From Levilactobacillus parabrevis ATCC 53295 (lineage in GTDB: Bacteria > Bacillota > Bacilli > Lactobacillales > Lactobacillaceae): 33,724 nucleotides of DNA. Location of the stretch: assembly GCF_001434055.1 (NCBI RefSeq), contig NZ_AZCZ01000031.1, positions 1 through 33,724 on the forward strand, in the 5' to 3' direction. The notes under the pieces are model-generated. The model had not been told where the DNA came from and searched no databases. It saw nothing but the letters and a program-made list of their open reading frames with translations. Shown piece by piece: positions 7,800 to 16,408 of this stretch (positions within the stretch are counted from its first letter, which is position 1; every line of letters begins with the position of its first letter). The translations under genes were made by a program, and so were the position numbers.

Positions 7800-8336
7800 T
7801 TACTTGTTGATCCGCTTATAGTTTGCGTCGAAGTACTTGCCGGCACGGATATCGTCTGGCAAGCTGGCGTAAGGAGCCTCACTGATGACATCTTCATTGT
7901 TTTGGCCGGCATCGCCCATGTAGGTGATCTTGGCAAATTCAGGAACGACTAGCTTAGGGTAAGTGTCGTACTTTTCCCGAGCAGCTTCCATCACGTCAAT
8001 GTGTTCGTTTTGGTAAGTCACGGTGATTTCGGGATGGTCTTGAACCCACTTAGGGAAGAAGATGGTCCCGTTCAGCTTGCCCTCGTTAGGAACGAAGTCC
8101 AAAGCCACGTCGGTCCCGGTTGGTTCCGTCCAGGCCACCTTGTAGATGCCGGGAACCAGCATGACGATATTGGCTTCTTGATCCGTCACCCAACGGCCAG
8201 CGACCATACCGCCGTGGATTCGGTAGTCAACGGTGTGGTCGTTTTTGGCGTACCATTCGTATTCCCAACCGTTATCGTAAGTGTAGATAAAGTGGGTGCC
8301 TAAAAAGTCATCTAAAGTTTTAAATTCTTTGGTCAT
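7800..8336 (-). CDS. padA: Phenolic acid decarboxylase
   Basis: Enzyme of 178 residues, the family's normal length, catalysing non-oxidative, cofactor-free decarboxylation of p-coumaric, caffeic and ferulic acids to vinylphenols, a detoxification step in plant-associated lactobacilli. Residues known to act in this lipocalin-like barrel are in place: Tyr18, Tyr20, Arg48 and Glu71, within [15 protein letters not shown] and [27 protein letters not shown]. Cytoplasmic. AAGGAG precedes the ATG. It is transcribed divergently from padR; a strong promoter and a long palindrome lie between them, so expression should be induced by phenolic acids through release of PadR. The sequence is intact. Confidence 0.97.
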   Translation of the reverse strand: MTKEFKTLDDFLGTHFIYTYDNGWEYEWYAKNDHTVDYRIHGGMVAGRWVTDQEANIVMLVPGIYKVAWTEPTGTDVALDFVPNEGKLNGTIFFPKWVQDHPEITVTYQNEHIDVMEAAREKYDTYPKLVVPEFAKITYMGDAGQNNEDVISEAPYASLPDDIRAGKYFDANYKRINK

Positions 8337-8366
8337 AAGTTATGTGCTCCTTCTATTCTGCCTAAG

Positions 8367-8392
8367 AAAACATGTAATTAATTACATGTTTT
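8367..8392. promoter_or_regulatory. PadR operator
   Basis: A perfect 26-bp palindrome whose core is ATGTAATTAATTACAT. It contains the ATGT-N8-ACAT pattern described for PadR of lactobacilli (ATGT 8372-8375, ACAT 8384-8387). It lies just downstream of the predicted padA transcription start, so bound PadR would block promoter clearance. Confidence 0.85.
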
Positions 8393-8405
8393 AATTTACT
8401 TGATT

Positions 8406-8434
8406 AGTGTAGTCAAAAATCAAGTCTTTGTCAA
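8406..8434 (-). promoter_or_regulatory. padA promoter
   Basis: On the minus strand TTGACA (8429-8434) and TACACT (8406-8411) are exactly 17 nt apart, a near-consensus vegetative promoter. The operator starts about 14 nt past the -10 box. Confidence 0.8.
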
Positions 8435-8488
8435 CAATTTTTCTTGCAGTTTTGGGCTTAAACTGTTTCAATAAAGGTAAATAACCGC

Positions 8489-9049
8489 GTGAAATCAAGG
8501 GGGATGCCAACTATCGGACAACGTAATCGACTACAATATATTATTTTAGGCTTGCTGAACCAGCGCCCACAGACTGGGTATGACTTGGCGAAGGCCTTTG
8601 AAAATGAAATTGGTGAATTTTGGCAGGCCCAGCACAGTCAGATTTATCCTATGCTAAAACGACTGGAAGCCGCCGGCGAAATCAGCCACGAAGATACGGT
8701 GACCGGAGAAAAGTTGGCCAAGAAGCAGTACACGCTGACGGCAGCGGGTCGGGAGAAATTGGTGGCCTGGGTCAGCCAACCTTCACCGGAGCTGACGCCC
8801 AGCAAGGACGAATTTATTCTGAAACTCTACTTCATCAAGACGGCTAGCGACCCGCGGATTCAACCGATGTTGCGGGAGCAATACCAGCTTCATCAATCAC
8901 AGTTACACCACCTTCAGCAGCGCCAGGAGACGGTCTTTCCCAATCAGGCAGCGATTGACCAGGCCTACGGGCACTACTTGATTCTGGACCATGCGATTGA
9001 GCGCGAGAGTCATTACGTGGAGTGGCTGGCACAGTATTTGGAAAAGTAA
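8489..9049 (+). CDS. padR: PadR-family repressor of padA
   Basis: Regulator of 186 residues. The N-terminal winged helix is the PadR signature (LQYIILGLLNQRPQTGYDL, QIYPMLKRLEAAGEI, KKQYTLTAAGREKL). The C-terminal half is helical with a coiled-coil-like Gln/His-rich stretch (about 128-150) for dimerisation. In relatives, phenolic acids release PadR from the padA promoter. The GTG at 8489 has AAAGGT 10 nt upstream; an ATG at 8504 is possible but its purine run touches the start codon. Divergent from padA, separated by 152 nt containing the operator. Confidence 0.93.
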   Translation: MKSRGMPTIGQRNRLQYIILGLLNQRPQTGYDLAKAFENEIGEFWQAQHSQIYPMLKRLEAAGEISHEDTVTGEKLAKKQYTLTAAGREKLVAWVSQPSPELTPSKDEFILKLYFIKTASDPRIQPMLREQYQLHQSQLHHLQQRQETVFPNQAAIDQAYGHYLILDHAIERESHYVEWLAQYLEK

Positions 9050-9057
9050 GCTTAGCT

Positions 9058-9106
9058 AAAAAGCACCGTCTCACCCAGGTAGTTACCCGAGTGAGGCGGT
9101 GCTTTT
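9058..9106 (+). terminator. Shared terminator of padR and the alpha-glucosidase operon
   Basis: AAAAGCACCGTCTCAC pairs with GTGAGGCGGTGCTTTT (one G-T pair) around a 17-nt loop. A-run before and T-run after make it usable from both strands; the two flanking genes converge here. Confidence 0.85.
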
Positions 9107-9193
9107 GGTGGCGGCTCAATGCAAATATGGTCGTCATCAGTGTTAGATTCCAGCGTGGACGTGCTCGCAGTCACGGCCACGAAGAAAAATAGG

Positions 9194-10870
9194 TTAATTG
9201 AAGCGGTAAACCTTAGTTTCGTAAGGTCGTAGCGTGGTTCCCAAATCATCGCTGTAGTTGCCGATTAACTCCTGGTCCGCTTGGTCTTGGAGGTAGTCGC
9301 GAGTGACCGTCTGATCGGTAAAGTTACTGATGACCAGGAGTGTCTGGCCCTGATAGTGCCGGCGGTAGGCGAAGACCTGATCGTCGTCTGGGTCAATCTC
9401 TTCGTAAGACCCGTGAACGATGAGCGCGTTGTTGTGGCGCAGAGCAATCAGCCGTTGATAGTAGCTAAAGACGGAGTCCGGCTGGCCGACTTCGACCGCG
9501 GCGTTGATCTTGGTATAGTTTGGATTCAAGGCGAACCACGGCTTGGCCTGAGAGAAGCCGGCGTTGATCGAATCGTCCCATTGCATTGGTGTCCGGGCAT
9601 TGTCCCGAGACATGTTGGCCAGGTACTTCAGCATAGTCGGCCCGTCCACGGCCTTTTCTTGGTCGACGAGTTGGTGGTAGGCGTTGATACTTTCCAAGTC
9701 CTCGTATTGGTCGAGACGTGTGTAGTGGACGTTGGTTTCGCCAAGCTCTTCCCCTTCGTAAACGTAGGGGGTGCCTTGGAGCATGTGCAGTGTCGTTCCC
9801 AACATTTTCGCTGATAGCTCGCGGTATTCTGGGGCGTCGTTGCCGAAGCGTGAAATCGTCCGGGGTTGATCGTGGTTGTTCCAGTAAAGACTGTTCCAGC
9901 CGCGACCATCCAAGGCCTTCTGCCACCGGGAAAGGGCGGCCTTTAATTCGGTCAGTTTGATCGGCGCATCGTTCCACTTGCCCAGTCGTTTGTCAGGGTT
10001 GGGGGCCAACGTGACGTGCTGGAACTGGAAGACCATGTTGAGCTCGTGGGCGTCAAAACCCGTGTAGTTGATGGCGTCTTCTGGCGTTGAGCTTGGCATT
10101 TCGCCCACAGTCATCACGTCGTAGTGGGAAAGGACCTGTTCGTTCATTTCCTTGAGATAGTCGTTGAGCTTAGGACCGTCGGCAACGATTGGTTCCACGT
10201 TGCCATACAGAGCGCCTGGTGCTTGTGGGGCGTCGGGCAAGCCGGCTGGTTTGGAGATCAGGTTGATGACGTCCATCCGGAAGCCATCGACCCCTTTATC
10301 CAGCCAGAACTTCATGAGGCTGTAGACTTCCTGGCGGACCTTAGGATTCTCCCAGTTCAGATCGGGTTGGCCCGGGGCAAAGAGGTGCAGGTAATACTGC
10401 TGGCGCTTGGGTTCAAAGGTCCAGGCTGAACCGCTAAAGTAGGAGCCCCAGTTGTTCGGTTCGTGACCATCGACCGGGTCGCGCCAGATGTAGTAGTCGG
10501 CGTACGGGTTGTCTTTGGATTGGCGACTTTGTTGGAACCAGTCGTGTTGGTCGGAGGTGTGGTTGACGACCAAGTCCATCAGGATCTTTAACCCTTGCTG
10601 GTGTGCGGATGCCAACAGGTGGTCGAACTCGGCCATGGTGCCGTACACATCCTGAATGTGGCGGTAATCACTGATGTCGTAACCGTTATCCTTGTCGGGG
10701 GATTTGTAAATTGGATTGAGCCAGATCACATCGGCCCCCAACTTCTTAATGTACGGTAAGCGTTGGGTGAGACCCGGAAGATCGCCAATACCATCATTAT
10801 TGCTGTCTTGAAAACTACGTGGATAAACCTGATAAACGACGGCGTTTTTCCACCATTGAGTTGTTGCCAT
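9194..10870 (-). CDS. malL: GH13 alpha-glucosidase (oligo-1,6-glucosidase type)
   Basis: Glycoside hydrolase of 558 residues, the normal size of GH13 subfamily 31. Conserved regions: DLVVNHTS (99-106), nucleophile in GFRMDVIN (Asp200), acid/base in VGEMPS (Glu257), transition-state stabiliser in NNHDQPR (Asp334). Val201 directly after the nucleophile is typical of alpha-1,6-preferring enzymes (isomaltase, dextran glucosidase), whereas alpha-1,4-preferring enzymes usually carry Thr or Ala, so isomaltose, isomaltulose or panose are likely substrates. No signal peptide, so cytoplasmic. AGGAGG precedes the ATG. It is second in the operon after the transporter (54-nt gap) and falls under the same operators and cre. 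Confidence 0.93.
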   Translation of the reverse strand: MATTQWWKNAVVYQVYPRSFQDSNNDGIGDLPGLTQRLPYIKKLGADVIWLNPIYKSPDKDNGYDISDYRHIQDVYGTMAEFDHLLASAHQQGLKILMDLVVNHTSDQHDWFQQSRQSKDNPYADYYIWRDPVDGHEPNNWGSYFSGSAWTFEPKRQQYYLHLFAPGQPDLNWENPKVRQEVYSLMKFWLDKGVDGFRMDVINLISKPAGLPDAPQAPGALYGNVEPIVADGPKLNDYLKEMNEQVLSHYDVMTVGEMPSSTPEDAINYTGFDAHELNMVFQFQHVTLAPNPDKRLGKWNDAPIKLTELKAALSRWQKALDGRGWNSLYWNNHDQPRTISRFGNDAPEYRELSAKMLGTTLHMLQGTPYVYEGEELGETNVHYTRLDQYEDLESINAYHQLVDQEKAVDGPTMLKYLANMSRDNARTPMQWDDSINAGFSQAKPWFALNPNYTKINAAVEVGQPDSVFSYYQRLIALRHNNALIVHGSYEEIDPDDDQVFAYRRHYQGQTLLVISNFTDQTVTRDYLQDQADQELIGNYSDDLGTTLRPYETKVYRFN

Positions 10871-10924
10871 AAGTAAAACCTCCTGAAGTTTATATGAGTG
10901 ATTTAAATGTTTAACCGTTAAAAA

Positions 10925-12307
10925 TTAATTTGCAGATAACTTGGGATGAATGACACTGACCGATACGGCCCCCAATAACAGGGCAATGCCGGCGATGACT
11001 AGCATACCGGGCATGGACTTGCCAATGGCCGGGAAAATAGCGAAACTGGCGAGGGATGCGATGATTTGCGGAAGGCAGATCCCGCAGTTAAAGAGTCCCA
11101 GGTAGGCCCCTTCATTTTTACCGTTGAGGGATTCGGTGAAGAGGGACATGGCCTGTGTCTGCATCGTCAGGTAGCAGATTCCAATCAGACAGAATGGTAG
11201 GATCAACAACCACTGTGAGTGGATAAAGTAGATCCAGATCATCCCGGCACCACCGAGAACGAGGCTGACACGGAACCAGAATTTCCGTTGGCTGGGCTTA
11301 GTGTGTGAGAGAACGGCGAAGCCCCAGACAACGGCGGCCAATGACTGAATGCAGGAGAGAATCCCGAACCAGTTGCCGGCCGCTTGATACCCAGCGGAAG
11401 CAGCATTAGCGGTGTGCCAAACGTTGTCGGCGATGGCGCCAGTCCCGTAAGTCCACAGGTATTGAATGGCGAACCAGTCGAAAAGCTGGACGAAAGAAAT
11501 TTCCCAGAAGGCGCGGGGAGCTGTCTTAACTAAACGCCAGAGACTAGCGGTCTTCTGTTTCGTTTCCGCCTTGACGTGGTGGTAACGGTTGTACGTAGCG
11601 GGATCGTATTCTTTGACGGAAACGATCGTGTAAATAGAAGTAAGAAGTAAGATACCGGCGCCAATGTAGAAGGCTAACCGCACGGATAAGGGCACGGTCC
11701 CTTTGGCCGCAACGTTAGACACCCCAAACCAGGTTAAGACGAATGGGAAGATTGTGGCCAACACGCCACCCAAGTTGGAGTAGGACTGTTGCCAAGACCA
11801 CGCGAGGTCCTTCTGGTCTTCGTTGACCATATCACCAATAATCATTTTGAACGGTTGCATGCAGACGTTAGAGGATAAATCCATGAAGAGAATGGCGATA
11901 GCCCCGAACAGCAGGGCGGCCAGTGAGGCGTAACCGAAGCCAAACGACCCGGCATTGGGTAGGAGAATCATGACCAACGCTGCGATAGGTGCCCCGATGA
12001 TCAGGTAGGGCATCCGCCGACCAAAGCGGTTCCAGGTGACATCGGAGTATTTCCCAATCAAGGGTTGAACCACCATCCCCGCTAATGGGGGTAATAGAAA
12101 GAAGAATCCCAGCTTAGTTGGGTCGGCACCGATGGTCTGGAAGATGCGACCCATCTGAGATGACTGAAGGGAAAAGGCCATGTTGACCCCGAAAAAGCCA
12201 AAAGTCATGGCAAAAATCGTCTTCAAGGGTACTTTGGGGAGTGAGTTGTCGCTGACCGGCGTATCCGGGGCGGCTTGCTCACGTGCTAAGGCTGCGTTTT
12301 GAGACAT
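10925..12307 (-). CDS. MFS disaccharide transporter (SLC45/GPH-like)
   Basis: Transporter of 460 residues with about 12 membrane helices. The loop between helices 2 and 3 carries GKYSDVTWNRFGRRMP (85-100), the motif of the SLC45/sucrose-maltose symporter branch of the major facilitator superfamily. A hydrophilic N-terminal tail of about 28 residues precedes the first helix. It probably imports an alpha-glucoside with protons and delivers it unphosphorylated to the GH13 enzyme encoded next. TTAGGAGGAATTATT precedes the ATG. First gene of the leftward operon, divergent from the LacI regulator. Exact substrate unknown. Confidence 0.9.
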   Translation of the reverse strand: MSQNAALAREQAAPDTPVSDNSLPKVPLKTIFAMTFGFFGVNMAFSLQSSQMGRIFQTIGADPTKLGFFFLLPPLAGMVVQPLIGKYSDVTWNRFGRRMPYLIIGAPIAALVMILLPNAGSFGFGYASLAALLFGAIAILFMDLSSNVCMQPFKMIIGDMVNEDQKDLAWSWQQSYSNLGGVLATIFPFVLTWFGVSNVAAKGTVPLSVRLAFYIGAGILLLTSIYTIVSVKEYDPATYNRYHHVKAETKQKTASLWRLVKTAPRAFWEISFVQLFDWFAIQYLWTYGTGAIADNVWHTANAASAGYQAAGNWFGILSCIQSLAAVVWGFAVLSHTKPSQRKFWFRVSLVLGGAGMIWIYFIHSQWLLILPFCLIGICYLTMQTQAMSLFTESLNGKNEGAYLGLFNCGICLPQIIASLASFAIFPAIGKSMPGMLVIAGIALLLGAVSVSVIHPKLSAN

Positions 12308-12366
12308 AATAATTCCTCCTAAATAAATGGAATAATAGCAGATGCTCTCAATTTCTCAGCGGTTGA

Positions 12367-12380
12367 AGTAACCGCTTTCA
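12367..12380 (-). promoter_or_regulatory. cre (CcpA site) of the MFS-malL operon
   Basis: On the minus strand TGAAAGCGGTTACT matches the cre consensus TGWAARCGYTWNCW at all but one position. It begins about 7 nt downstream of the predicted -10 box, so CcpA binding would repress by blocking initiation or elongation. Confidence 0.7.
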
Positions 12381-12386
12381 AAATGA

Positions 12387-12450
12387 ATCTTAGCACTTTA
12401 CACAAACGTTTGCAATGCCTTTAAACAATAAAAGCAAACGTTTGTGTAAA
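12387..12450 (-). promoter_or_regulatory. MFS-malL promoter with two LacI operators
   Basis: Two operators, each with the palindrome CAAACGTTTG (12403-12412 and 12435-12444), form a perfect 17-bp inverted repeat (TTTACACAAACGTTTGC and its complement). Their centres are 32 bp apart, about three helical turns. On the minus strand TTGCAA (12410-12415) and TAAGAT (12387-12392), 17 nt apart, make a promoter whose -35 and spacer overlap the nearer operator. The divergent LacI protein is the obvious ligand. Confidence 0.7.
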
Positions 12451-12476
12451 AATAGTCATTTTTACCAGTAATGACT

Positions 12477-12505
12477 TTGTTATTTCAGACCATTAACGGT
12501 AGAAT
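12477..12505 (+). promoter_or_regulatory. Promoter of the LacI regulator gene
   Basis: TTGTTA and TAGAAT are 17 nt apart, about 40 nt before the start codon. Just upstream, AGTCATT and AATGACT form a 7-bp inverted repeat with a 9-nt spacer (12454-12476), which could be a further regulatory site. Confidence 0.5.
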
Positions 12506-12544
12506 GAGACTTAGGAAGAAAAATAGTGAAAGTGGGTGGTCGGG

Positions 12545-13537
12545 ATGGCCGCGACAATCAAAGACATTGCGAAGTTAGCGGGCGTTTCACCCGGGACGGT
12601 CTCTCGGGTGCTCGCCAATAAAGTGGGCTTCTTCAGTGAACATACTGGAGAAAAAGTGCGGGCAGCCGCCGCAGAGCTCGGTTACCAGAAGAATACGGCA
12701 GCTGCAGAGCTCGTCACGCAACAGAGTAACGTGGTCGCGGCTATCGTGAATTCGACCAAGACTAACTTTGCCAGCCCCATCATTGAAGGGATTCAGGCCG
12801 AGGCTCATCGGCATGATCTGAACGTGATTATTTTATATGCCGGGGATGACGATTCGGAGCAACAGCGGCGGGCGTTGACGACGGTAATTGAACGGCCGGT
12901 TCGCTCGATTCTTCTATTGTCGGTCGACCTAGCGGCTGAAAATCTAACACTATTGCAAAACTCGCGAATTCCTTTCTGTTTCCTGTCGATTTCCTTCGAT
13001 GAGATTCAGGTGCCCTACATCACCTCGGATGACTGGCAAGTCGGGTATCAAGCCACCCAGACGTTGCTGAAGTTGGGGCATCAAAATATCGGTCTCGCTG
13101 GTGTCGACAGTGATTTTCACACCGGGCGTCAACGGGTTGCCGGTTACCGGCAGGCGATGCAGGAGGCTGGAATTACCGTTCAGCCTGAGTGGATTCAGCT
13201 CGGCAATTATAGCTACACTGCGGGCCAGGCAGCCATGCGGGCGTACGGCGCCAATTCGGGGTTGACCGCCATCATTGGCGCCAGCGATATGGCGGCGGTG
13301 GGCGTGCTCAATACGGCGCGTAGCCTGGGCTACCGTGTGCCGACTGACCTCTCAATCCTAGCAATTGACGGCACGGAGATCTGTGAATTGGTTCAACCGG
13401 CACTATCCAGTATCTCGCAGAACTTCTACGAGATGGGGGTCGCGGGGGTCCAACAGCTCTGTGCACCGGGAGAGTTGCCCCAGAAGATTACGCCAATCAA
13501 GTTGGTGGAGCGCGACAGTCTCCAGCGAAATGGCTAA
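12545..13537 (+). CDS. LacI-family regulator of the alpha-glucoside operon
   Basis: Regulator of 330 residues. HTH at residues 3-25 (TIKDIAKLAGVSPGTVSRVL), hinge helix region near 50-57, then a periplasmic-binding-protein-like effector domain (NVVAAIVNSTKTNFASPIIEG at the start, LSILAIDGTEICELVQPALSSI near the end). The hinge lacks the usual RPN and reads YQKNTAAAELVT. ATG 12545 puts the HTH at the normal distance from the N-terminus; an in-frame GTG 9 nt upstream is an alternative. Divergent from the MFS-malL operon, with paired operators between, so it most likely represses that operon until an alpha-glucoside binds. Confidence 0.9.
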   Translation: MAATIKDIAKLAGVSPGTVSRVLANKVGFFSEHTGEKVRAAAAELGYQKNTAAAELVTQQSNVVAAIVNSTKTNFASPIIEGIQAEAHRHDLNVIILYAGDDDSEQQRRALTTVIERPVRSILLLSVDLAAENLTLLQNSRIPFCFLSISFDEIQVPYITSDDWQVGYQATQTLLKLGHQNIGLAGVDSDFHTGRQRVAGYRQAMQEAGITVQPEWIQLGNYSYTAGQAAMRAYGANSGLTAIIGASDMAAVGVLNTARSLGYRVPTDLSILAIDGTEICELVQPALSSISQNFYEMGVAGVQQLCAPGELPQKITPIKLVERDSLQRNG

Positions 13538-14093
13538 CGGTTATAGACAGTGGTCGGAAACCAGATTTTAGCGGAGTTGCGTGCCTAAGCTTAATCGGAT
13601 TGTTCACTTTGTAGAAGAGACACAGACAGGTTCTATTTTGCCGGGAGTTAAATGGCGAGGTGGGGCCTTTTGAATGTTTGGAGGAGTGTATAGACTAGAT
13701 TGGTTGGGGAGGCGCCACCGTAGATCAGGTTTAATGTGACGTGATTGCAGAAACTCACGGGTTTAGCTCTAGCACATGATAGAATCAGAAACGTTCCGTA
13801 GCCGGAGGAGGTCAGGCTGCAGGCGGTCCCCACAGCAGGCGGAATTCTGGCAGCCGCAGGCGGTGGACTATAACTGAACCCAAAACCAGTAGTCAGGAGC
13901 TGAACCAGTGAGTTAGCACGGAAAACTAATGAAGGCCTTCAACTACTAATTGTCCCCCAAAGTCGGTTATGATAGGGACGGTAACTGGGTTTGTTTGTCA
14001 GTTTTACTCAACAAAGTGGCTTGGGGGATGAACTGGTTAGAAAAGGTAAGTACTTAGCCAAAAAGCTGGATTACTGGTAGGCAAAAGGACCGG
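13538..14093. other. Intergenic region without a supported gene
   Basis: About 550 nt between the LacI gene and the GH65 operon promoter. I find no convincing coding sequence. A weak hairpin (TGGT-cggaa-ACCA followed by ATTTT) just after the LacI stop could be a poor terminator. Hairpin repeat copy A is at 13815-13864. A 10-bp palindrome GAAGGCCTTC lies at 13931-13940, and TCCCCCAA (13953) and TTGGGGGA (14021) form a distant 8-bp inverted repeat that could fold the operon leader region. Confidence 0.5.
13815..13864 (+). repeat. Intergenic hairpin repeat, copy A
   Basis: A 50-bp core differing from copy B (20126-20175) at only three positions. It holds three direct copies of GCAGGCGG separated by 8 and 13 nt and the invariant segment CGGTCCCCACAGC. 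GGCTGC and GCAGCC inside the core can pair. It is not in any gene. A diverged copy C lies in the opposite orientation at 25051-25159. Confidence 0.75.
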
Positions 14094-14118
14094 TATGCTA
14101 TATATGTAAGCGGTTACA
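14094..14118 (+). promoter_or_regulatory. -10 region and cre of the GPH-GH65 operon
   Basis: A TATGCT box (14094-14099) in an AT-rich stretch is followed by TGTAAGCGGTTACA (14105-14118), a cre site with one mismatch to the consensus. A clear -35 box is not visible. The cre overlaps the expected transcription start, implying repression by CcpA when a preferred sugar is present. Confidence 0.65.
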
Positions 14119-14155
14119 AGAAAAGCACATAAAATCTATGGGGGAGGGTTTCATC

Positions 14156-15541
14156 ATGAGTAAAGTGCAATTATGGAAACAACGATTCTTCTATGGGGCC
14201 ACCGATATGGCTGGAAACCTGATTTGGCAAATTGTGGGGCTCTATCTGCTGTTCTACTACACGACAGTTATGGGAATTTCACCCGCATTTGTCGGGACCT
14301 TGTTCTTCGTTGTTCGAATCATTGATGCCTTTGATGGTGTGGTGTATGGATTCTTGATCGACCATACCCATTCAAAGTATGGGAAGGCACGGCCATACTT
14401 CTTATGGTTCGGGATTCCACTGGGGATCTTAACCATGCTGCTGTTCTTCAATCCATCATTTGGCGGGAACAAGGCCTTCCAACTGGCCTGGATCTCCATT
14501 GTCTACACGCTGTTTAGTTTAGTTTATTCCGGGGCGAACACGCCAATCACGGCGATCCTACCAAGCTTGACTAAGGATCCCGATGAACGGACGAACTTAG
14601 CCAGCGCCCGGATGGTGATGACCAACATTGGGACGGCCGTTATTGGGGCGATTTCTCTGCCAATGGTTGCGAAATTAGGTGGTAAGAATGCTGAAAAAGG
14701 ATGGATGATTTGGGGGATTTTCATTGGGTTAGCCATCATCGTTCTCTTCCTGAGTTCTTTCGCCAACTTGCGTGAACAGGATAACATTGCTGAGGACACC
14801 GCGGATGCACCGGAAATTAAGGGGCATCTGTCCGTAAAGGAATCCTTGAAGGGTGCCGTTAAGAACAAGCCATGGGTTGCTCTGAGTATTAGTTTCATTC
14901 TGTTACAGACCTTCTGGGTAATCCGGATGCAAACGGCCGTCTACTATCTGACCTACGTTTACCGGCGGGCAGATTTGGTTGGGGCCTTCAACGGTTTGGT
15001 AATTGTTGCAGTTATCGGGAATATTTCAGTGCCGTTCCTAAGTAAATTTATGAAACACAGAAACGTTATGATTCTGTCATTAATCACCTTCGGTATTGGT
15101 GAAGCCATCATGCACTTCAATAGTATCCCGTTACTCTTTGCCGGAAATATTATTGCGTTGGTTGCCATGGGGGCAGCGTTCTCCATTTCCTTCGTTATGA
15201 TTGCCGACACGGTGGAGTACTCACGTTCCGAACTCCGAATCGATGAACCCGGGATCTTGTCCTCAGTACCAATGGTTGGGGCCAAGTTGGGGATGGGCTT
15301 CGGTGGCCTGGTCTCCGGTTGGTTACTTTCCTGGGGTGGCTTCCAAGCTACGGCTAAGGTGCAAGGTGCCAAGGCTGTCACGGCGATCAGTACCAGTTTC
15401 GTCTGGTTGCCAATTGTCCTAGCCTTACTCATCGTGGGTATTCTGTACCTCTTCTACAAGTTGGATGAGGACGAGATTACCTCGGCCAAGGCAGTTAAGG
15501 ACAAAGAAGTCACTAATAGTAAAGCTAATGAAAACGCGTAA
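14156..15541 (+). CDS. GPH-family glycoside:cation symporter
   Basis: Transporter of 461 residues with about 12 membrane helices of the glycoside-pentoside-hexuronide type. Hallmarks are RIIDAFDGVVYGFLIDHTHS (54-73) and the following KARPYFLW loop (77-84), including the cation/sugar-coupling acidic residues Asp57, Asp60 and Asp69. There is no C-terminal EIIA-like domain; the protein ends in a short charged tail. GGGGGAGGG 7 nt upstream fixes the ATG at 14156. First gene of a four-gene operon that ends with a GH65 phosphorylase, so it likely imports an alpha-linked disaccharide or an acylated derivative. Confidence 0.9.
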   Translation: MSKVQLWKQRFFYGATDMAGNLIWQIVGLYLLFYYTTVMGISPAFVGTLFFVVRIIDAFDGVVYGFLIDHTHSKYGKARPYFLWFGIPLGILTMLLFFNPSFGGNKAFQLAWISIVYTLFSLVYSGANTPITAILPSLTKDPDERTNLASARMVMTNIGTAVIGAISLPMVAKLGGKNAEKGWMIWGIFIGLAIIVLFLSSFANLREQDNIAEDTADAPEIKGHLSVKESLKGAVKNKPWVALSISFILLQTFWVIRMQTAVYYLTYVYRRADLVGAFNGLVIVAVIGNISVPFLSKFMKHRNVMILSLITFGIGEAIMHFNSIPLLFAGNIIALVAMGAAFSISFVMIADTVEYSRSELRIDEPGILSSVPMVGAKLGMGFGGLVSGWLLSWGGFQATAKVQGAKAVTAISTSFVWLPIVLALLIVGILYLFYKLDEDEITSAKAVKDKEVTNSKANENA

Positions 15542-16382
15542 ACTGACGTGCGGCACCGTCTATCCGGTGACCGTCACGTACTACCAACCGGCCGCCATTG
15601 CTGATTTTCACAATCAGCCGCGGCGGCCTTTGGTCATTCTCTTGCCGGGTGGGGGCTACGAATTCTACTCGGATCGGGAGAATGAGATTATGGCACTGCA
15701 GTATTTGGCGCAGGGATTTGCGGTCGCTGTCGTGGCCTATCGCCTGCGCGATGACCCACCGGTTTTGCCTACGGCGCTGTATCAGCTGGCAAACGTCGTT
15801 GGTGAGTTTCACCGCCACGCGGCGACTTACGGGATTGATGCCCATAAGATTTTACTGGCGGGATTCTCCGCTGGTGGACATCTAGCGGCGCTGTACGCCG
15901 ACTTATGGCCGACGCTGGGGTCAGCGGTGAATGCTGATCCAGACGATTTGGCGGTCAGCGCCTTGATGCTGGCGTATCCGGTGATTGGCTTGCGGTTGGG
16001 CTGGCCAACCAGCGAGGCTGAGTTGCAAGAGGTTACGGCCGGCTGGACCCAGCACGAAGCCGACCTACTGGTTACGCCACAGAACCCGCCGACCTTCATC
16101 TGGGCCACACGTGAGGATGAGCTCGTGCCAATCACCAATACGCAGCATTACGTGGCGGCGTTGCGTGAGCAGCAAGTCCCGGTGACTGAGATTATTTATC
16201 CGCACGGTCCGCATGGTATGAGTCTTGCGCGGGCGGTGACGGCATTTCCAAGAAGTTTTGATTCCCGCGACCTGGCCTTTGGGGAGCACTTTATTCGACC
16301 AGACGTTGCGGGGTGGTTCCCCCGTCACCTGAATTGGTTGGCGGCAAGGTGGAACCTCACGGAATTTTGGCTTCAGCAATAA
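15528..16382 (+). CDS. Alpha/beta-hydrolase esterase (BD-FAE/acetylesterase-like)
   Basis: Cytoplasmic alpha/beta hydrolase of 284 residues. The oxyanion loop PGGGYEFYS begins at residue 40, the nucleophile is Ser114 in GFSAGGH, with probable Asp197 (TREDELVP) and His229 (PHGPHGMSL). This arrangement is seen in small carbohydrate acetylesterases and BD-FAE-type esterases. No signal peptide. The start at 15528 overlaps the transporter stop by 14 nt and has only a weak ribosome site, so translation is probably coupled. It may remove acyl groups from the imported sugar; substrate unproven. Confidence 0.82.
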   Translation: MKTRKLTCGTVYPVTVTYYQPAAIADFHNQPRRPLVILLPGGGYEFYSDRENEIMALQYLAQGFAVAVVAYRLRDDPPVLPTALYQLANVVGEFHRHAATYGIDAHKILLAGFSAGGHLAALYADLWPTLGSAVNADPDDLAVSALMLAYPVIGLRLGWPTSEAELQEVTAGWTQHEADLLVTPQNPPTFIWATREDELVPITNTQHYVAALREQQVPVTEIIYPHGPHGMSLARAVTAFPRSFDSRDLAFGEHFIRPDVAGWFPRHLNWLAARWNLTEFWLQQ

Positions 16383-16408
16383 TGTAGCTAACGAGAGGGG
16401 TAATCGAC

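Noticed and set aside
9465-9977. Long open frame of 170 codons on the minus strand
   Set aside because: It is a frame-shifted shadow inside the intact GH13 gene, Arg/Pro-rich without domains.
13648-13833. Open frame of 61 codons in the gap after the LacI gene
   Set aside because: No ribosome site, no family likeness, and it overlaps repeat copy A.
13820-13863. Three short direct repeats GCAGGCGG, as if part of a CRISPR-like array
   Set aside because: Repeats are 8 bp with spacers of 8 and 13 nt, and copy B has the same spacers. This is one repeated element, not an array; no cas genes are near.
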